In this document: piece after piece, positions 34,861-46,525 of the stretch
Position numbering within the stretch: position 1 is the stretch's first letter
How the letters are laid out: each line of letters starts with the position of its first letter
Assembly: GCA_022605405.1 (NCBI GenBank)
Contig: JABYQQ010000013.1
Coordinates: 1,457,978 to 1,521,977 of the forward strand
Reading direction: 5' to 3'
DNA length: 64,000 nt
Source: Earliella scabrosa
Taxonomy: Eukaryota > Basidiomycota > Agaricomycetes > Polyporales > Polyporaceae
Made by a program: the position numbers and the translations under genes
The notes under the pieces: model-generated
Databases searched by the model: none
What the model saw: only the letters and a program-made list of their open reading frames with translations
What the model was told of the DNA's origin: nothing

Positions 34861-36497
34861 TTGGTCGCTCAGGCACACCCATATTGCTAAGGAGATACCA
34901 ATGACATTGAAGTCTAGACGTGGTACATGGTACAGTACATACATAACACGACGGAGGACGACATGTGCTACCCGGGCCAGATTCTACCATCGCGAGAGGA
35001 CAGATAGATGCGCATGCCGCAAATCAAAACCAACGCACCTTGATCAGCTCCTGGTCTGAATGGCGAGCGAGTCGTTCAGGAGGGGATCATAAGATGCACC
35101 GCCATACATACCGATCCTCCTACCCAGCCTTCCAGCCCATGTCGTGTCGCACCTTAGCCTGGGTCGTTGCATGCTGAGCCAGACACTAGCAGAGACCGCT
35201 TGACCGTCGAGCTACTGTGGGATGGGTGGGGTCGAGTCACAGCTGCGATGCACGTCCCAGGTGAGCATCAACCTGAACGTTGTGGAGGATAAGAGGCGGG
35301 GACGCACCGCAACTGAACTGATGATCAATTTGATTGCCTTAGCCAAATCCGGCTGGGGCGAGACAAGCGGCAATGGGTGGGCGCAGCGCGGGTGCGGTCT
35401 CCAGCGAGTAGGCAACAGTGAGGACGTGGACAGCGACTGAGAAGAGCAAGAGCTGCCGCTGTTCGACGATGACCAGATGTCAGCGAGGAGCACGACCTAT
35501 GATTTACTCGGGAGCCGGGCGTGGACACTTACTATCACTATCAAAGAAGTCCATCATGAGATGGCGGATCGGAGGTGCGACACCAGCGGACAGGGAAGCG
35601 GTGTAGGCCGAGCGGGAATGACATGGGGCGGCGAGAACTGAAGGGTGCAGCTGGATGGAAAATTAGAGCGAGCCACGGTCGAAGAGAGACATGTTGGGTG
35701 GGGCGTAGAGCAGGAGCAGATACGACGAGGAGGACACTCACCAAAGCGAGAAGCGGAACGTGTGGGCAGACACCACAAAAGACAAGAGTCCCCACAGAGA
35801 CTCTCAGAGTAGATGGCCACAGAGAAGCAAGTGTAGAGCGGAAGGACCAGGGGTGTGAGAAGCTGAGGAGAAGGGACAAGGGAGGTGAAAATTGTCGAAG
35901 TCGAACATGGCCGCTCTTGGGGGAGCATTCAGGCGGAGTTTAAAGAAACGGAGATACCCGTGACTTCTTCACGCCCCAGAAGCGCTCACACAAACGCAGA
36001 ATAGCATTGCATTCCAGGGTGATATATGCCAGAAGAAGGCCTCGCAATCAATTACGAGGCAAGTGCGTAGTATATACAAGACCGCTACGCTCACATGTAC
36101 CTAGATTTCTATGCAGCACTATGTAGCACTACAACGCACTACAGGTTCTACTCGGTTAGCTTGATTCTACAGCTGAATAGGCGCTGAAAAGGCGTTTCCT
36201 GATGATGGGTGCGTCACGGTGGTACAAGCCCTATCGTGCACTTATCGCCACGTATGACAGGCGGCACATCCACACCAGATACCGTTCATGGCGGCCCCCA
36301 CCGGCACAGTACCAGGTGAGCGACAAGGGTTGATGTTCGTGGTGACACTGATGAATGCGGGGCTTGACAGAGATCATCGGGCACTCGTTTCGGTGCAACG
36401 GCCAACGAAGGGACGACCGATAAGGCGGGCCGCCTTGGACACTGTCCTGTCACGGCGCACATCAGCGTTAGTACCTCATAGCTAGAGTCATGTATTC

Positions 36498-37283
36498 ATG
36501 GATCGTGCTGACCAAGTGCATGCTTTCATCAGCTTGTTCGAAGGCGGGATGCTGGACAGCCAGGTCACAGACTCTCAAGTCATCGAGTCGCTGGTGACGT
36601 CCCACCTGAAAGACGCTGCCATAGACAAGCACGGTGAGTTCTCGTGTGCGCATGTACACCACATTCATGAGATACTCACATGAAGACCAGACACGGTTAT
36701 CTCACTCCCTGAGAAGCAGCCGTTACTGCGATTCGGCGACGCTATGTGCGACGTGGACAAGGACACCATTGAGGAGGATGAGTTCCCACCGTCCCAGGTG
36801 CCATCCTTCGACGCACATGCCTGGATGGCATGCGTTAACCCTGAAAGTATGTCTTGAACGACATTCCTATCATTAGCACAACGACTTAAACTCATGTTTG
36901 GTGCAGATGACATTGGTTCGGACTCGGCGCTGAGCGAAGACCGTTTGTCTTCCAATCCGCAAGAGTCACAGGCTGCCATTGGCATCGGACACGAGAGACT
37001 CACGATCAACGCGCGCGCCGAAAGTGACGATGCATGGTCTCAAGACCTGCTTCGTGTTCTCTTGCCCACAGAAATGGCAGCGGTCTCACGTATTACGGCG
37101 GTCCTAGTACACAATCGGCAGGAGATCACGCACTTGGAGACGTTGGTCAACCAGCAGGTTGACCGGCATTTCGAACTGAAGCGTCGTATCCTATTTTTTG
37201 AGGACCGGGTCTCTCAGCTGATTCGTACTCTAGTCGAGCATGGGATAGAGGTGCCGCTTGAGGAAGAGTCCCAGTACGTGTAG
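36498..37283 (+). CDS. small acidic/coiled-coil protein, unknown
   Basis: Three exons joined by GTGAGT and GTATGT introns give about 200 residues: MDRADQVHAFISLFEGGMLD, then an acidic middle part (TVISLPEKQPLLRFGDAM, DKDTIEEDEFPPSQVP), then a C-terminal helical exon with LLPTEMAAVSRITAVL, HLETLVNQQVDRHFELK and LIRTLVEHGIEVPLEE, ending at TAG 37281-37283. The last exon has a heptad-like spacing of Leu/Val/Ile, so a coiled coil is likely. An additional first exon at 36288 is possible. I do not recognise it. It sits between genes A and B and may belong to the same accessory block. Confidence 0.55.
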
Positions 37284-37694
37284 CATAGCGTGGTTAGAAA
37301 GTACATGTGTATAGCGACGGACAAAGAGAGCGAACGCCGAAAGGCGAGAGGACGTGAGCTCGACGTGACACAACAAACTTCCGTGGGAGTTGCAGCCAGG
37401 CGAACAGCCTCGGCGTCCACCTTCGCTTCAAGTCCCCGCCGCCGTGTTCAACATTCTATCCTGTCCGCTGGCCGTTGGATCTCTTCGGTAACTCTGGGTG
37501 TTTCTCTCGCCACTGGTGCCTATGAGCGTTGACTCCGACCCTGGAATCCGCTCAGAGACATGCTGCTAGGTCACTCAGTCAGGCCCCGGGAAATCGTGAG
37601 CCCTCAAGCACGCACCGCTGATCCAGTCTGGAGGGATTGTAGTCCTGCACAATTTCGATCGGCATGCGCCAGATGGAGGTGAGTATCTGCTTCC
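37284..37694. other. convergent intergenic region, nothing seen
   Basis: About 410 bases between the 3' ends of the coiled-coil gene (+) and gene A (-). Presumably both 3' UTRs. No repeat or motif noted. Confidence 0.5.
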
Positions 37695-40600
37695 TCATAT
37701 GCGCTCGTCAGTGGGCTGGCTAGATGGGGAAACCATGGCCTCAACGCCTCCTCCTCCTCCTCCTCGACCTCGACCTCGACCTCGTCCTAGTCCTTGTCCA
37801 CCCTCTCCGCGACTACCACTCGCTGTCCCCCTCCCGCGCCCGCGCCCGCGTCCTCGTCCTCGCACCCCACCCTGCGCACCCACTCCTTGCGTCTCAGCAT
37901 ATAGCTCTAAAGCGCCAGCGGGTGGGACGTCCAAGGGTGGGTTGGAGTCGATGACCTGGCGCGCCAACGTAGTCGTTTTGGGGGCCTTCCGAGCCTGAAC
38001 TTCGCGCCGAACGGCCATCATCGTGATGCTTTCAGCATCGAGGTGCGGAGAGGGCAATCTATACTGTTGAACATGTTGTGCGTCGCGCATTTGAGCTGTA
38101 TTCAACACCATGTCAGCAAGATTGCCCTCATGGCGAACAACCCTGGATGTTTGATCCGTGAGTTCCCGCTCTTGGCGAACTCGTCGTGAACCAGACGCGG
38201 TACATCCATGGGCAACACAATTGTGCTGCGTGTTGACCGTACACTCTATGTCCTGCAGTGATGATGTCAGTTTCCAGAGGATGAACAACATAACCTCGAC
38301 GCACGTCCACCTGGGTCAGATGCCAGACATTGTCCGGGCGGACGCGCGGCATGCGGTATGTCTCATGTGCGTGCTCGACGTTCGCGCGTTGTATCAGGAC
38401 CATGCTGGGTCTGCGATCGACGTCGTCGGTGGAGCCTCGAGCGGTGAGAATCTCTCGAAGGTGTCCAACATAACTTGAGCGTCCGTGAAGTGCCGGTGTG
38501 GATGCGATGACACACTGATCTACTTTACATACGTCGCCGTTCTTCAGAACGACTTCAGAGCTTGTCTTGAATGTGTGCGCTGAATACTGGGTGATGAGAT
38601 TGGGGAACGGCTTGCTTGAGTGTGTGTTTTGGAAAGGACGCGGTGGGGACTTGTCATATACACAATGACCTGCTGTATACCAGGCTTCGTGTTAGTAAAT
38701 GTCCGTGAATGAATCCCAGGCGCACGCACCATCCGAGCGAGGATCCTTGTCATCCAGCCCAAGATACGTAGTGACAGTGCTTTGTGTCCGAACCAGGCTT
38801 CTTGGTCCCTCGCCGATGGTGACCCAGTCACTGCGACGGAAAGAGAATGATCGTCCCTCCGTGAGACCGTCATTGCTGCTTTCACCTGAGCTCCTGTTCT
38901 CGGTGTAGAGGAAGAAGCCTCCGCTGAGCAGATGGCGGATTCTGTTACCCTGAGCGAACGCACGGGCGATATCGCGCGACGGTGCCTGACGATTTGAGTG
39001 CACGCTTTTCGCCCGTATCACCGCATTGAATGACTCGAATGCCTCAGTGGCGTACAGCGCTGCAGGTCCGAAACGCCGTATGTGGTCGATGAGGTGGAGG
39101 ATAATGTGGAATTTCGGTTTATTGAACCACCGGATGTTCCAGCGTGCGACGCATAACAGGAAGTGATCGATCTCCTCCTTGAGCGTTGTCTAGATGGGCA
39201 GGCACCGGTGAGTATGTACTAAATATTTTCAAAGGCATTATGCGACGTACCAGAAAGGCGTCGACGTTGCGTATCATCGGCTGCCAGATCAATGGAATGA
39301 GTTTGGACAAGGCAACCCAGGTTTCATAGCATTCCATGGACACCATGTCGTATACCACGAAAGGGGCCACCTGAGCAATTGCGCGGAAGTCTCGACCTGT
39401 CAGAGATCCCGCGTACTGGACTAATGTCTGTCCTACAAGAGGCGAAATGCCTAATCCTGACACGTCGATCGACGATAGACGTGTTGCGAGTAGAGTCTTC
39501 TTGGCATCCTTGTTCTTGAGCTGAACTTGAACAAGGTCCCGCCACAGATACTTCACGAATCCGAGAAGGACCACATGCAGCACCTCGACGGGGGTGTCTT
39601 GATGGGCATCGAGACCTGCAGATTGCATGAGTATGCATGCGCAAGTGAATCACCTACATATGACTGACCTTTTATGCGCCACACAGGGTTGGTCGTTCTG
39701 TCTGGCAGCTCCGCAATCGCGGCTTTGAGCGCCTCCTCCTTGGCATCGTACCCCCGCTTGCCTTTGTAGGAGCCGAACAACTTGTTGAGGAAGAACAGCT
39801 GAAATGTGTCCTTGACCCCCGTTTTCGTGCGCTCCTTCGCTATCTTCGTTTTAGCATCAGGCACCGAGGCCATGTCGAAGTACGAGCGAAGTGTCTGACT
39901 TGTTTCATCCTTGCTTCGTGCCCTCCCCGGCTGTCAAGTCCGAGATCATTGTCAACGTGTCATAATCGACAATAACATGTCGTACACACCTTCAGAAAAG
40001 CACGAACGCGCGATAGCATATCAGCCATGCTCTCAACTTTCTTGCCCTTCTTCCCCCTTTTCTGCGCATGTGTCTCAGCTTCGGACGCGGACCCTCCCGC
40101 CGCACCCTCTCCATCACTCTCTTGCGGTCCGGAGACATGCACGTCGCCACCCTCTGACCCCTCATCGCCTGAGCTTCCGCCTTCAACACTCTCATTATCA
40201 GCCTGCTCCTGTCCTGCCCCGCCCCCATCCCCATCATCCATCATATCTTTGCCCTTGACGTTGCAGTTGCGACAGAAGAATTTCGCGCGGAGACCCATGT
40301 GACATGAGAACTCGCTCTGCATGGGGTTGTCGCCCAACAGCGCAAGCACGAAAGGGATCACAAGCACGGGTTCCTCTAGTTGTGCATCCCACGCCCAAAT
40401 CCCTTCGCGCTGCGCGGCCCTGTCAATCATAATCCTTCAGATGAATCACAAAGAAAGCAAAATAAAGCAGTAGAACAAACTCGAGCTGATCAACGACTCC
40501 ATCCATCATCTCGAGCGGAGGTGCCAGGTTGGAGGTCGTGAGAAAGTGGACGTTGTACTCCTTTTGCGCATGCTCTCGTGGTAAGCCTGCCAGCGTGAAT

Positions 40601-42382
40601 AGGACACTGTTGTGTTCGTTCCACTTCTTCGAGAGATTCCCGGATGTGTCGTCGCAGTAGAGCCAAAGGGGAAGCGAGAGCACTCGGAACCCTTTGGAAC
40701 GTTGACGCCACACGTTACCGCAAGAAGGTTGGGTGAGCGTCCAAGGGATCGTAGTGTCGTTTGTTGGGTCGCGCATATCTAATGCACAGTGAGCAAGCCG
40801 TCGAACCAGTAAACAATTCATGCGACGCACCCAGTATATTACCAGGTGAAGGGAGCCCGTAATATGACACATCCGACTTGAGCGCCTCGAACGACTTCAA
40901 GAGCTCATCCGCTGAGATCTCGAACTCCTCCTTGATGACGCGCCATCCATGGGGTCCACTCTGAGGTGTGAGAGCTTGCATGCGCCAGCACTTGGCATAC
41001 CATTTCCGGTGTTCCTCCATCCCTTCGCCAAGCACGCGATTGAACCAACGGACAGGCATACAGACCGTCCCGTTATTCAGCATCGCTGGCTCATACACGT
41101 AGTAGTCTTGAGATCCCAGTCGCAGCATGGGTGTGAGGAGCTCGCCGGGGGTCTCCTTAAGCCATTTGTCAGCCTGTCGAGCCTCCCCCAGGCGTTGTCC
41201 TCCAGTATCCTCTGGATAGAAGTGAATGTATGGACGGACTCGGGGATTCGCCATCTCCTGCAGAAATTCGTTGAGCTACAACCGATGTACTAATACGTGC
41301 GTTAGACACGCACCTGAGCAAGGATCTGAGCGAGAGAGTTGACGTAGTAGGTATGTCCCAGCGCCCCCTTATATGGAATGCTTGTCACCCCGCAGGCGCG
41401 TTGTAGATCTGCATTCATCCCAAGCATTGACCGTACAGATGGGACATCCTCCATTCCGTTCACCCTGAGGAGCCACAGGAACAGATCGAGTTGCCGTTGC
41501 GAGAAGACTGAACGGGGGAGATGCATGAGAACATCGAGCGTACAAGTCTATGTACACCGACACATCAGTATGATATCCTACTGATGGAATACGCATGAAC
41601 TCGAACAGTATACTCACGATCTTATTGTGCCAGGGAAACCAATGTCTTCTGCGCTGATTGTCGTCCACCATCTCCGCGGCCCTCTTCCGAGTTGCACGTG
41701 AGTCCCCGCCATCGTCCACTGTAGTATCCCTATGAGGACAAACGATAGCCCACTACACTAGGACCAATAACATACCAATGACCTCGGGTTCCACAAATGG
41801 GTTCTCCTCTACATGCCCATCCAGACGCTCTTCCTCGTCCTCATCCGACCCCGTGGTGATTCGCTCCAATAGCTGTTGAGCTACATCCCGCGAGAACTCT
41901 TGCTCCCAGGGCGTCCCGCCCAGCATAGGTTCCTCGTTCGCCTCCAGCAAAGTCCAGTTAATGATGGACTGCGGCGGACGGTGAGGAGACGTGCCGGGTG
42001 ACCGTTGAACTTCAGCTTCGGAGGCTGCCCCCGCACCGGGTCCCGTGCCAGACAAAGAGGCTAGAAGGGCCTGAAGAGATTCATCTACTACCTCACGTTG
42101 AGCGGCGTGAGACTCTGACAGCGTGGTGAGTTCGATTGACTCTTCTCCATGACCTTGACGCCTCAGTGCGAGATCCTCGAGAAGACTTTGATGAAGCAGT
42201 CCGCGCTCGTGCGAGGTCTTATAATACTTGCTGTGTGCTGCGTGATCATTACACAGGGTACAACCATAGAGTTGTTTGCCTGTAGGGTCAAAGGCATCAG
42301 GGATAGGCTGCCAGTAGTCGTCGGATCCTATAGGGCGGGATTGAATGCCAGTCAGACGCTCGTCGGCCCACAGTTGGCACAT
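37695..42382 (-). CDS. gene A, very large Agaricomycete protein with Cys/His knuckles
   Basis: About 11 exons join without a stop into a protein of roughly 1,300-1,400 residues. It starts MCQLWADERLTG and soon shows a CTLC...H...H knuckle with KYYKTSHERG. Then come SIINWTLLEANEEPMLGGTP, RRHWFPWHNKI, SVFSQRQLDLFLWLLRVNG, PVRWFNRVLGEG with EEHRKWYAKCWR, PSCGNVWRQRSKGFRV, LPLWLYCDDTSGNLSKKWN, SNLAPPLEMMDGVV, a second knuckle FFCRNCNVKG, an acidic spacer, HQDTPVEVLHVVLLGFVKYL, GLGISPLVGQTLVQYAGSLT, KPKFHIILHLIDHIRRFGP, NAVIRAKSVHSNRQAPSRDI, WHLTQDIECTVNTQHNC and an Arg-Gly repeat tail. I recognise this arrangement as a widespread unnamed family of mushroom genomes, probably linked to mobile elements or nucleic-acid binding, but can name no enzyme activity. 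It looks intact. Confidence 0.75.
37747..37870 (-). repeat. microsatellite encoding the Arg-Gly tail of gene A
   Basis: CTC/GAC-type trinucleotide and hexanucleotide runs on the plus strand encode RGRGRG and GGGGG on the minus strand. RG-rich tails commonly bind RNA or become arginine-methylated; here that is inference. Confidence 0.65.
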
Positions 42383-43026
42383 AACTCGCCTTGAGAGGCC
42401 ATAGGAATAAAGCTATGTGTTGTATTGGACGACACCGGTGTGGATAATGAAGCAGCAAAGACTTGGAACAGAGAGAGAAGAAATATAGGGGCTGAGTGCG
42501 TCCGCACTCATCAGAGAGCGCGCGTCGTCTTCCCTTTCTGGGTCGCCGCACTGGAAGTCAACACTTCGCACACTGGTGGTACTACATCATTGCCGCCTCG
42601 CGATAACAACAGGCTGCTACAGAAAAGCAGTGTATACAGTTTCTAATCCTCGCGAGCGGGCATGTGGAGTGACCAGGCGACGGTGCGCGAACGAAGCTCG
42701 CGCTGCGCGCGCAGCGTCTCGCGAGTTGGATGCGCGAGACTGTGACGCGCGAAAGTCACTGTGCGTCACCCATGGTAACAGCCCAGTAACGTTTCCGGTC
42801 AATAGGCGCCCAGGCTTGGGCTATCCCCGGGTGAAGTCGAGCCCCACATCATCTCAGCATCAATTTTCGAAGCAGCCTCAGCACATATTTTCCCCTGATA
42901 GCCCAACGGTTAGACCAATCCTCGCCCGCGGATAGTCTGGCAATCAGTGTTCCGGCATAAATCCGGACTCTGACTTAGAACTGAGAATCGTGTCTGGCAG
43001 TGTACAAGTACTCGCCCGTAAACCAT
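42383..43026. other. intergenic region upstream of gene A
   Basis: About 640 bases. A CG-rich stretch with several GCGCG runs lies at 42684-42745 and recalls the CG-rich repeat at 31.1 kb on the other side of the block. A tRNA-like A-box at 42898 was examined and not accepted. No gene seen. Confidence 0.45.
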
Positions 43027-44423
43027 CTAGCGAGCTTCAGGTCCCGTGGACGCGACGCGTGAAGCTCGATGCCTGTCAAACATCTCCTTGAACACAGCTC
43101 CGAGGATATTAGGGTATCGGGCCATAGAGTGCCGTGTGCGCAAGGTCTCTTCGTATCGTTGAATCTTCTCCGGCGCCGCCTGCAAGTCGAACGAATGTCG
43201 CTATAGCGAAGCAAGGGTCAGCGAACGGCGCGGGGTCAGAGGATGCGACACTCACAGCTTCCGCCTCCCGCTTCGCACGCGCTTCGTTGCGCATCTTGTT
43301 AAGCTCTTTCTTCCGCTCCTCCTCCTTCTGCTTCCTGTTAAGCCCGGAATTTGGCGTTGTCCCTCCGGGCTGTACTAGGATATCAGGTCATCAATTTGGG
43401 CCCAACGCCACAGGGCTACGTACCGTGCTCTTGAACAGCTCGGAGTAAACTGAAGAATCGAGCAGGTTGACGTCGGTAGATGCCCCAGCAGGTCGCCGCA
43501 CACCGACTTGGTTGCTTGTGGGAGCAGGAGTGAGAGTTTCCTTCTTCTCAGCGGCAGGTGCAACAGCAGGTTTGATGGCAGGAGTAGAAGGCCCAGTAGT
43601 TCCTGCGCCAGCAGGCTTGTTCTTTTTGATGGGAGGGAGCTTGCGTTTCTTGGGGATGGGCTCATCCAACGGGTCGACGAAACTGCTCCTGCTCTCGTCC
43701 TCGGCCTTGGGCTTCGGAGGATCCAAGGTGGGTGGAGGCGGAGGAAGCTTACGTTCGTCTCTGAAAGTGATCTCTTTCTCTTCTTTCTTCGCACTCTTCC
43801 CTTTCCCCTTCCCAATGACCAGCTTCACGCCCTTTGCTTTTGTACCCTTCTTGCTCGACGCATGCTCCGGTTCGGGGTCGAAGTCGTCATCGTCAGTGAT
43901 CACGACGTCAGGGTCAGCGAACTCCTCCTCGGAATCCGTGTAGACGACTTGTCTCTTCGGCTTCTTCCCCGCCGACTTGCTGCTCTTCACGGGCTTCGCT
44001 TCCTTCTCCTTTGGACGTGACTTCGACGAGGTGGATGCAGTGGGTATCTTGAGCTTGATGCTGGGTGCAGGAGGAGAAGTAGAGCGGGAAGCAACAGGTT
44101 GGGGATCGGGGAGGAAGCGAGTATCTTCGATGTCTCCGTCAATGTCTACGTCCTCGTCCTCCACGACAGGAGCGAAACGGTCGTCGATGGAGTCGGAGGA
44201 TGCCCCACGGCTATATGTACGCGCTTTCTTGGACCGAGGTTCGTCATCGTATGATGGAGGGTCAACCGCGTCCTCATCGTCGGACTCGATCCTCTGAATT
44301 CTCCGCTTGACGGGCTTGGGTTCTGGCGGCGGCTAGGGAAGAGTACTGAATTAGGTCAGAAGTAAAGCAGTAAGCAAGCAAAAGCATACCACGGTCTGCT
44401 TGATCTTGATTTTGAGAGACATC
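43027..44423 (-). CDS. highly charged nuclear-type protein, unknown
   Basis: Four exons give about 440 residues. It starts MSLKIKIKQTV, spliced to a long exon rich in Lys, Asp/Glu and Ser with several basic clusters (KPVKRRIQRI, RSKKARTYSR, KSAGKKPKRQVV) alternating with acidic runs (YTDSEEEFADPD, DDDDFDPEPEH). Near the end NLLDSSVYSELFKST leads to NRKQKEEERKKELNKM and RNEARAKREAEA, then RHSFDLQAAPEKIQRYEE and MARYPNILGAVFKEMF with a stop at 43027-43029. The final exons look conserved rather than disordered, suggesting a real C-terminal motif. Composition suggests a chromatin or RNA-processing factor; I cannot name the family. It is divergent from OGG1 over a 410-base gap. Confidence 0.7.
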
Positions 44424-44834
44424 GGAAGATAGAAGATCCAGAGCGAGGCAGAGAAAGAGGCAAGGTTGTGACCAGGTTGTGGCACCAGACAAGCTGCGGT
44501 GAACAGACGCGCATATAGGGACGCGTTACATCACTCCACGTGGAAGCTTGTCACGGCGTGCTCAACGCCAGTGTGCATCTAATCCACATACATTGAGCTG
44601 TCTGTGATTCAACAGTTGACGGGCATCACCATTGTATACGAAAGTCAATAGCTTTGTCTGTTGAACGTTGAACGTTGAGTACATACTTGTCAAGACGGGC
44701 GCCTGTCGTCAGAGTCAGACGCGTCGCGTTTGTCGGCGCTTCCCGTGGTTTGTCTTGTTCGACGACTGGGACCTCCTGTGATGCTCATGCTGGTTACATT
44801 TCTCCAAACAACAGATCAATAGTTCTCCGCTCAA
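44424..44834. other. divergent promoter region
   Basis: About 410 bases between the charged nuclear protein (-) and OGG1 (+); presumably a bidirectional promoter. It has a doubled TTGAACGTTGA motif near 44660-44680 and no gene. Confidence 0.5.
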
Positions 44835-46305
44835 ATGTCTAGTGCACTACCAGGCTTCCGGGCTCTCCCCCTTCCCCTTGCCCAGCTCTCCCTTGCTGCC
44901 GTCCTCAAATGTGGACAATCGTTCCGGTGGAACATCTTCCCACTCTCCGAACATATTCTGGACGCAACGATCCCGACCCACGAGTACCGGCTATGCCTTC
45001 GTGATAGGGTCGTCTGTCTCCGTCAATCTCGAGACACCCTCTTCTACCGGTCTGTTTTCCCCCCTTCGGTCACAGGAGATCCAGAAACGAGGGAAGCCGA
45101 AACGCTTGCTTGGATACGTGACTACTTTCAGCTCGACGTGGACCTAGTAGGTCTCTACCATCAATGGAGTATAATGGATCCCGTCTTCCATCGGCTACGG
45201 GACCGATTTGAAGGCATTAGGATGCTAAGGCAGGATCCGTTTGAGAACCTCATCTCGTGAGTGGCATCTATTGACTTACCACTTCGCACTTTCCTCATGA
45301 GCACCACAGTTTCATATGTTCGTCCAACAACAACATCTCCCGTATCACCAAGATGGTCAAGGCTCTGTGCGTGACTTACTCGCCTCCACTCTTGTCCCTA
45401 GCCCCGCCGAACAGTCCGGACGCTGCTGAAGAACCCTACCACCCGTTTCCTGCTCCGTCTGCCCTTGCAGCACCTGATGTGACCGCACGTCTACGGTCGC
45501 TGGGTTTTGGCTACCGTGCCGACTTCATACAGAAGACGGCTGCTATGCTAGTTGATGCTCACGGGAAGACTCCGAGTCCAGGCAGGCACTTGGAACCGTC
45601 CGAGGAATGGCTCCGGACTTTACGCAAGATGAACACCACAGACGCACGAGCAGAACTTCTCAAACTCATGGGCGTGGGTCGGAAGGTGGCAGATTGTATC
45701 TTGCTCATGAGTTTGGACAAGGTGAGCATGATTGTAATTCGGTACTACGGTTGTTCAACGTCCGGGATAGCGGGAAGTCATTCCTGTGGACACGCATGTA
45801 CATCAGATTGCAATCAAGCACTATGGACTGCGTGGCACTTCGAAGACAGGATCAATGAGTCCTAAGCTATACGAGGAAGTCAGCACCAAACTCGGCGCCG
45901 TATGGGGAGATTACGCTGGTTGGGCGCACTCGGTACGTCACACGGCCGCTGCATAACATGAAAGGCTCACTGATTTCCCCCCAGGTTCTGTTTACTGCCG
46001 ACCTGAAGTCCTTTGCCTCCTACGGCCTTCCTTCCCCATCAATACCGTCGACTCCCGGACTAACACCTGACCGAGGGTCGGCGTCGCCCCAAGAGAGTCC
46101 GACCGTAGCCACTCCGACTTCCACCATCTCATCGGCCAAACGCAAACGAGCTTACAAGCGAAACGGCAGGAAATTTGACATTGCAGAGTCTGAGATGGAC
46201 CAAGTCCTTCCACAAATCGAGACAGCGGTCGAAGAGAGCATCACCTTGGTCGACGGTGACATGAGTCTGGTAGACAGGGTCAAGAGACGAAGACGGGGAG
46301 CGTGA
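44835..46305 (+). CDS. OGG1: 8-oxoguanine DNA glycosylase/AP lyase
   Basis: Base-excision repair enzyme that removes 8-oxoguanine from DNA. The N-terminal domain starts MSSALPGFRALPLPLAQL and has LKCGQSFRW. The next exon gives FICSSNNNISRITKMV, a hallmark of OGG1 (the Asn-rich loop contacts the estranged cytosine). The helix-hairpin-helix reads LLKLMGVGRKVADC, with the Lys of the Schiff-base nucleophile, and after a 50-base intron VIPVDTHVHQIAIKHYG supplies the catalytic Asp. LGAVWGDYAGWAHSVLF closes the fold. The tail of about 115 residues is Ser/Thr/Pro rich with a basic cluster (KRKRAYKRNGRK) that looks like a nuclear localisation signal, longer than in the human enzyme. All exons join in frame to the stop at 46303-46305; intact. 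Confidence 0.95.
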
Positions 46306-46525
46306 ACATGGATTTTTGTCTTAAGTATGGTGTACCATATGTGAACTGTACATCTCATACGGCGATACAACCGTTCTGGCCTTCGAATTGTGATCTCCGA
46401 AAATCACGGGAAGCGCCCTGTTCCTAGAACGCGCACGTCATGGCGTCGTGTACTTCAATTGTAGACCGCGTCTCCTTCTTGACCGCGTACGCCCCTTCAC
46501 CGCAGACTGGCGCACGAAACCAATC

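Larger units (their letters stand above)
34516..36497. other. 2 kb divergent intergenic region
   Basis: Between gene B (-) and the coiled-coil gene (+). No convincing exon, although a short upstream exon beginning MAAPTGTVP at 36288 with a good GT donor could be the first exon of the next gene. It contains the cluster of short inverted motifs listed at 34705-34860. Confidence 0.4.

Noticed and set aside
37695..42382. Gene A as a KDZ or Plavaka transposase
   Set aside because: I could not match its core to the motifs I remember for either group, so the family is left open.
42898..42960. tRNA-like A-box (TAGCCCAACGGTTAGA) followed by a 5+7+5 stem-loop
   Set aside because: The loop lacks the TTC of a T-arm, no acceptor stem pairs, and no anticodon arm fits.
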